A stretch of DNA of 23,255 nucleotides from an uncultured bacterium (GTDB lineage: Bacteria > Cyanobacteriota > Vampirovibrionia > Gastranaerophilales > Gastranaerophilaceae), in contig CANAXK010000004.1 of assembly GCA_947365485.1 (NCBI GenBank), positions 1 to 23,255 of the forward strand, given 5' to 3'. Both the position numbers and the translations under genes were made by a program. The notes under the pieces are model-generated. The model did no database searches. It was not told where the DNA came from and saw only the letters and a list, made by a program, of their open reading frames with translations. Below are positions 21,267 to 23,255 of the stretch, one piece after another (position 1 is the stretch's first letter; each line of letters starts with the position of its first letter).

Positions 21267-22394
21267 ATGAATATCCCGAAAATCTCAGTCTTAAATTTTG
21301 CCCGCCCTGTTAAAAATGACGATACAGGACTTGCTCATGCATCTAAGTTTGGATTGACAATGGCTAAGCCATTGTCAAAGGATACAGTATCCTTTGCAGG
21401 GACACCCAAAAGCATGGGCAGTCGAAAGGATGCGATTACAATGAAGCTTGCCAAGGCAGTGCATGATGAGGCCAAGGAAGCGCTCACTTTTTGGGAATCA
21501 AAGCTTCGTCCTTACCTTAACGACCTTGAAGTCATAACAAACCCTGCCAATCCTATTGAGAGCATTTCAGCAAGGGCAAAAGAGCCGATTTCTATCGTTG
21601 AAAAGGCTGTTACAAGAGGCTGGAATAACAAGGAAGAAATCAAAAAAGGAATGACTGACCTTGCGGGGATGAAAATTATAATGCGTGACGGGTCTAAGGA
21701 AGAAGTCAACAAAGTTATTGACAGTCTTGTTGATTATGTAAAAGAAACCGGTGCAAGAATTGTTGAGATTGAAAACAAGCGCCCACTTCCTGTTTACAAC
21801 CAGTATGGTGAAATTGCAAAGAGCTATGATTACGCGGCTCCTATGTATCTTGCCAAGCTTCAAAAAGTTGCCTCCAAGAATGTTGGCAAAGAAATCAGGT
21901 ATGTTGATGAGAACACCCCGACAAATTACATGGCAATCCATATTCTAACCGAACTTCCTAACGGTATCACAGGCGAGCTTCAAATCATGGGGCATGATGT
22001 TGCGGCATTAAAAGAGCTTGAAGATATGTGTTACAAAATCAAGAACGGAAAGAACCTGCCAAAGAAATATGCTTCCATAGAGAAATATTTTACGTCGCTA
22101 AAACCGCCTGTAAAACCTGAATCAGGCTTAGAAGATGCAGAATACAAATCAGCTTTAGAGAAATTTGAATTTGTAAAAGACGAGCATCTTAAATACACGC
22201 AAGAAGCATACCTTGTACAGCGTGCGAAAGAACCGCGTACGTACAGTTCTCGCAGAAAACAAAAGGATACGTTCCTTGAGATACCGAAGTATCTTCCGCA
22301 AGAGTTGGATTTCAACAATCTGCATGAATTAAAAATCAAATGTGACATTGAAGACGCTGCTCTGAAAAAAGCCGCAGCCAAGAAGAAAAAATAA
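21267..22394 (+). CDS. Stand-alone RelA/SpoT-type synthetase-domain protein
   Basis: 375 aa from ATG 21267 (AAGAAGG nine bases upstream); a TTG at 21195 is rejected. Residues about 55-250 look like the RelA/SpoT nucleotidyltransferase fold: an ATP-loop-like ISARAKEPISIVEK (R103, K105, S109), MTDLAGMKIIM with the metal-binding D131, TNYMAIH (Y221, H225) in place of GYRSLH, and GELQIMG with E237 as the second acidic ligand. No hydrolase (HD), TGS or ACT domain is visible, so it is a small alarmone synthetase-like protein. Residues 1-50 are a linker containing VSFAG; residues 250-375 are Lys-rich helices ending AAAKKKK. Product (ppGpp, pppApp or tRNA pyrophosphorylation) is unknown. Its stop abuts the stop of the long RelA/SpoT gene. 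Confidence 0.75.
   Translation: MNIPKISVLNFARPVKNDDTGLAHASKFGLTMAKPLSKDTVSFAGTPKSMGSRKDAITMKLAKAVHDEAKEALTFWESKLRPYLNDLEVITNPANPIESISARAKEPISIVEKAVTRGWNNKEEIKKGMTDLAGMKIIMRDGSKEEVNKVIDSLVDYVKETGARIVEIENKRPLPVYNQYGEIAKSYDYAAPMYLAKLQKVASKNVGKEIRYVDENTPTNYMAIHILTELPNGITGELQIMGHDVAALKELEDMCYKIKNGKNLPKKYASIEKYFTSLKPPVKPESGLEDAEYKSALEKFEFVKDEHLKYTQEAYLVQRAKEPRTYSSRRKQKDTFLEIPKYLPQELDFNNLHELKIKCDIEDAALKKAAAKKKK
21354..21395 (+). repeat. Two adjacent perfect inverted repeats inside the synthetase gene
   Basis: Hairpin 1: 11-bp stem TTGACAATGGC/GCCATTGTCAA (21354-21364 with 21368-21378), loop TAA. Hairpin 2: 8-bp stem AAAGGATA/TATCCTTT (21377-21384 with 21388-21395), loop CAG. They share two bases and encode the N-terminal LTMAKPLSKDTVSF segment. 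Confidence 0.9.
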
Positions 22395-23255
22395 CTACTT
22401 GGTACCTGATTTTTTGTGCTTTTTATTGTTCTTCTTTGTAAACTGTTGAGGCGCAAGGCTGTATGATGTCTGGATTCTTTTTACACTCAAAACATCCGGC
22501 ATGGCTTGAAGTGCAACCATAACTTTTCTCAGGGTGTAAATATTATCAAGCTCAATCCCGAGTTCGATTATACCGACTTTGGCCTTTGATTTTACGTTTG
22601 CAGAGGTGATATTGGTGTTGTTGTCTGAAACAACTCCGATAACGTCTTTCAAGATACCGAGTTTTTCAGCCGTCTCAATACGGATTGTTGTGCTGTAAGT
22701 CTTGTTAATATTGTTTCCAGACCAATGGATATCAATTAATCGTTCAACAGGAATATTTTCCAGGGTTCTGCAATCAAGTCTGTGAACAGTTACGCCTTTA
22801 GAGCGGGTAACAACCCCGACAATCGGTTCGCCCGGAATCGGAGAGCAGCATCTTGCAAAAGAGTAAAGGAGTCCCTCCAGCCCGATAATATCTTTTTCAG
22901 AAGCCTTTCTTGGTCTGTGCTGGGTCGGGCCTTCTTGTTTAGCAGGTTTTCTTAGTCTGTTAACAATCTTATTAACGGTTGTTTCGCCGTATCCGAGCGC
23001 TGCGAACAGGTCATCTGCGCCAACGTAGTTCATTTGTTTTGCAACTTTATCAAACTCGCCGTTTTTAACGTACTCGTCGAACACGGTTTTCGTGAGTTCG
23101 TGTTCAAGGTTAGCTTTTCCGATTTCAATATGGTCTTCACGTTTGTTTTTCTTGTACCATGAACGGATTCTGGAAGCTGCCTGTTTTGTCACAACAAAGT
23201 TCAGCCAGTCCAGCCTTGGAGCTGCGACCTTTGAGGTCATAATCTCTACAATATC
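22395..23255 (-). CDS. Bifunctional RelA/SpoT (RSH) protein, C-terminal part (5' partial)
   Basis: 287 codons, open through the right edge; the ATG at 23238-23240 is internal because the frame continues upstream. What is visible starts after the TGS domain: PRLDWLNFVVTKQAASRIRSWYKK, a helical region, then the CC/zinc-finger-type block ARCCSPIPGEPIVGVVTRSKGVTVHRLDC, and a C-terminal ACT domain (about the last 85 residues, STTIRIETAEKLGILKDVIGVVSDNNTNITSANV). In long RSH enzymes this half senses ribosomes and amino acids and controls the N-terminal hydrolase and synthetase, which lie outside the window. The tail is Lys-rich. It converges with the stand-alone synthetase gene with no spacer between stop codons. 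Confidence 0.92.
   Translation of the reverse strand, partial: DIVEIMTSKVAAPRLDWLNFVVTKQAASRIRSWYKKNKREDHIEIGKANLEHELTKTVFDEYVKNGEFDKVAKQMNYVGADDLFAALGYGETTVNKIVNRLRKPAKQEGPTQHRPRKASEKDIIGLEGLLYSFARCCSPIPGEPIVGVVTRSKGVTVHRLDCRTLENIPVERLIDIHWSGNNINKTYSTTIRIETAEKLGILKDVIGVVSDNNTNITSANVKSKAKVGIIELGIELDNIYTLRKVMVALQAMPDVLSVKRIQTSYSLAPQQFTKKNNKKHKKSGTK

Overview
The window most resembles a Gram-negative-type, moderately AT-rich genome of the non-photosynthetic cyanobacterial sister group (Vampirovibrionia/Melainabacteria, probably gut Gastranaerophilales). This is an inference from four things: lipid A/KDO genes beside housekeeping genes, a type-A RNase P RNA, short N-terminal motifs ending in 'VLFRAK' and 'VSFAG' (in my recollection typical of proteins from this group), and many genes of unknown function with little homology signal. 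I ran no database search. No photosynthesis, phage-structural, transposase, tRNA or CRISPR sequence is visible.

Layout. 1-1250: the 3' end of a repeat-rich surface or fibre protein with a self-cleaving S74 chaperone domain. 1261-3978 (minus): operon gpsA-ricT-SIMPL, ending at a terminator shared with the fibre gene. 4139-5326: LysM plus lysozyme-like gene, overlapping tail-to-tail with murQ (minus), which is transcribed after ribH. 6812-9400: radical SAM (YhcC-like), smpB, a coiled-coil protein and a YkgJ-type cysteine-cluster protein. 9420-10348: rplU-rpmA with a promoter, leader, structured intergenic RNA and terminator. 10404-13406: an orphan small gene, a methyltransferase, kdsB and lpxK. 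13414-13778: RNase P RNA. 13904-14236: exported cysteine-rich protein. 14297-17053 (minus): a large M16 metalloprotease, then speD (minus) with its own terminator. 17785-19299: a tail-anchored DUF4145-like protein and ispE. 19384-21181: an orphan acidic protein and two tandem PlsC acyltransferases. 21267-22394: a stand-alone RelA/SpoT-type synthetase, tail-to-tail with the C-terminal part of a long RelA/SpoT protein (minus).

How the genes relate. Envelope construction and turnover dominate: KDO activation, lipid A kinase, phospholipid acylation and glycerol-3-phosphate supply, isoprenoid precursor synthesis, lysozyme and MurNAc-6-P recycling. Translation and RNA functions are next: L21, L27, SmpB, RNase P and the RNase Y-regulator family RicT. 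Alarmone metabolism appears at the right edge.

The most interesting signals are these. (1) A recurring promoter geometry, a -10 box then six bases then ATG with no Shine-Dalgarno, at smpB, ispE, the M16 gene and probably two more. The rnpB promoter, whose transcript start is fixed by the P1 helix, has the same spacing, so these mRNAs are predicted to be leaderless. (2) A stand-alone (p)ppGpp-synthetase-like protein with an unusual N-terminus whose coding sequence carries two back-to-back perfect hairpins. (3) Two copies of a GC-rich palindromic repeat. (4) A nested stem structure between rplU and rpmA. (5) A GCU instead of the usual GGU in the tRNA-CCA-binding loop of RNase P RNA.
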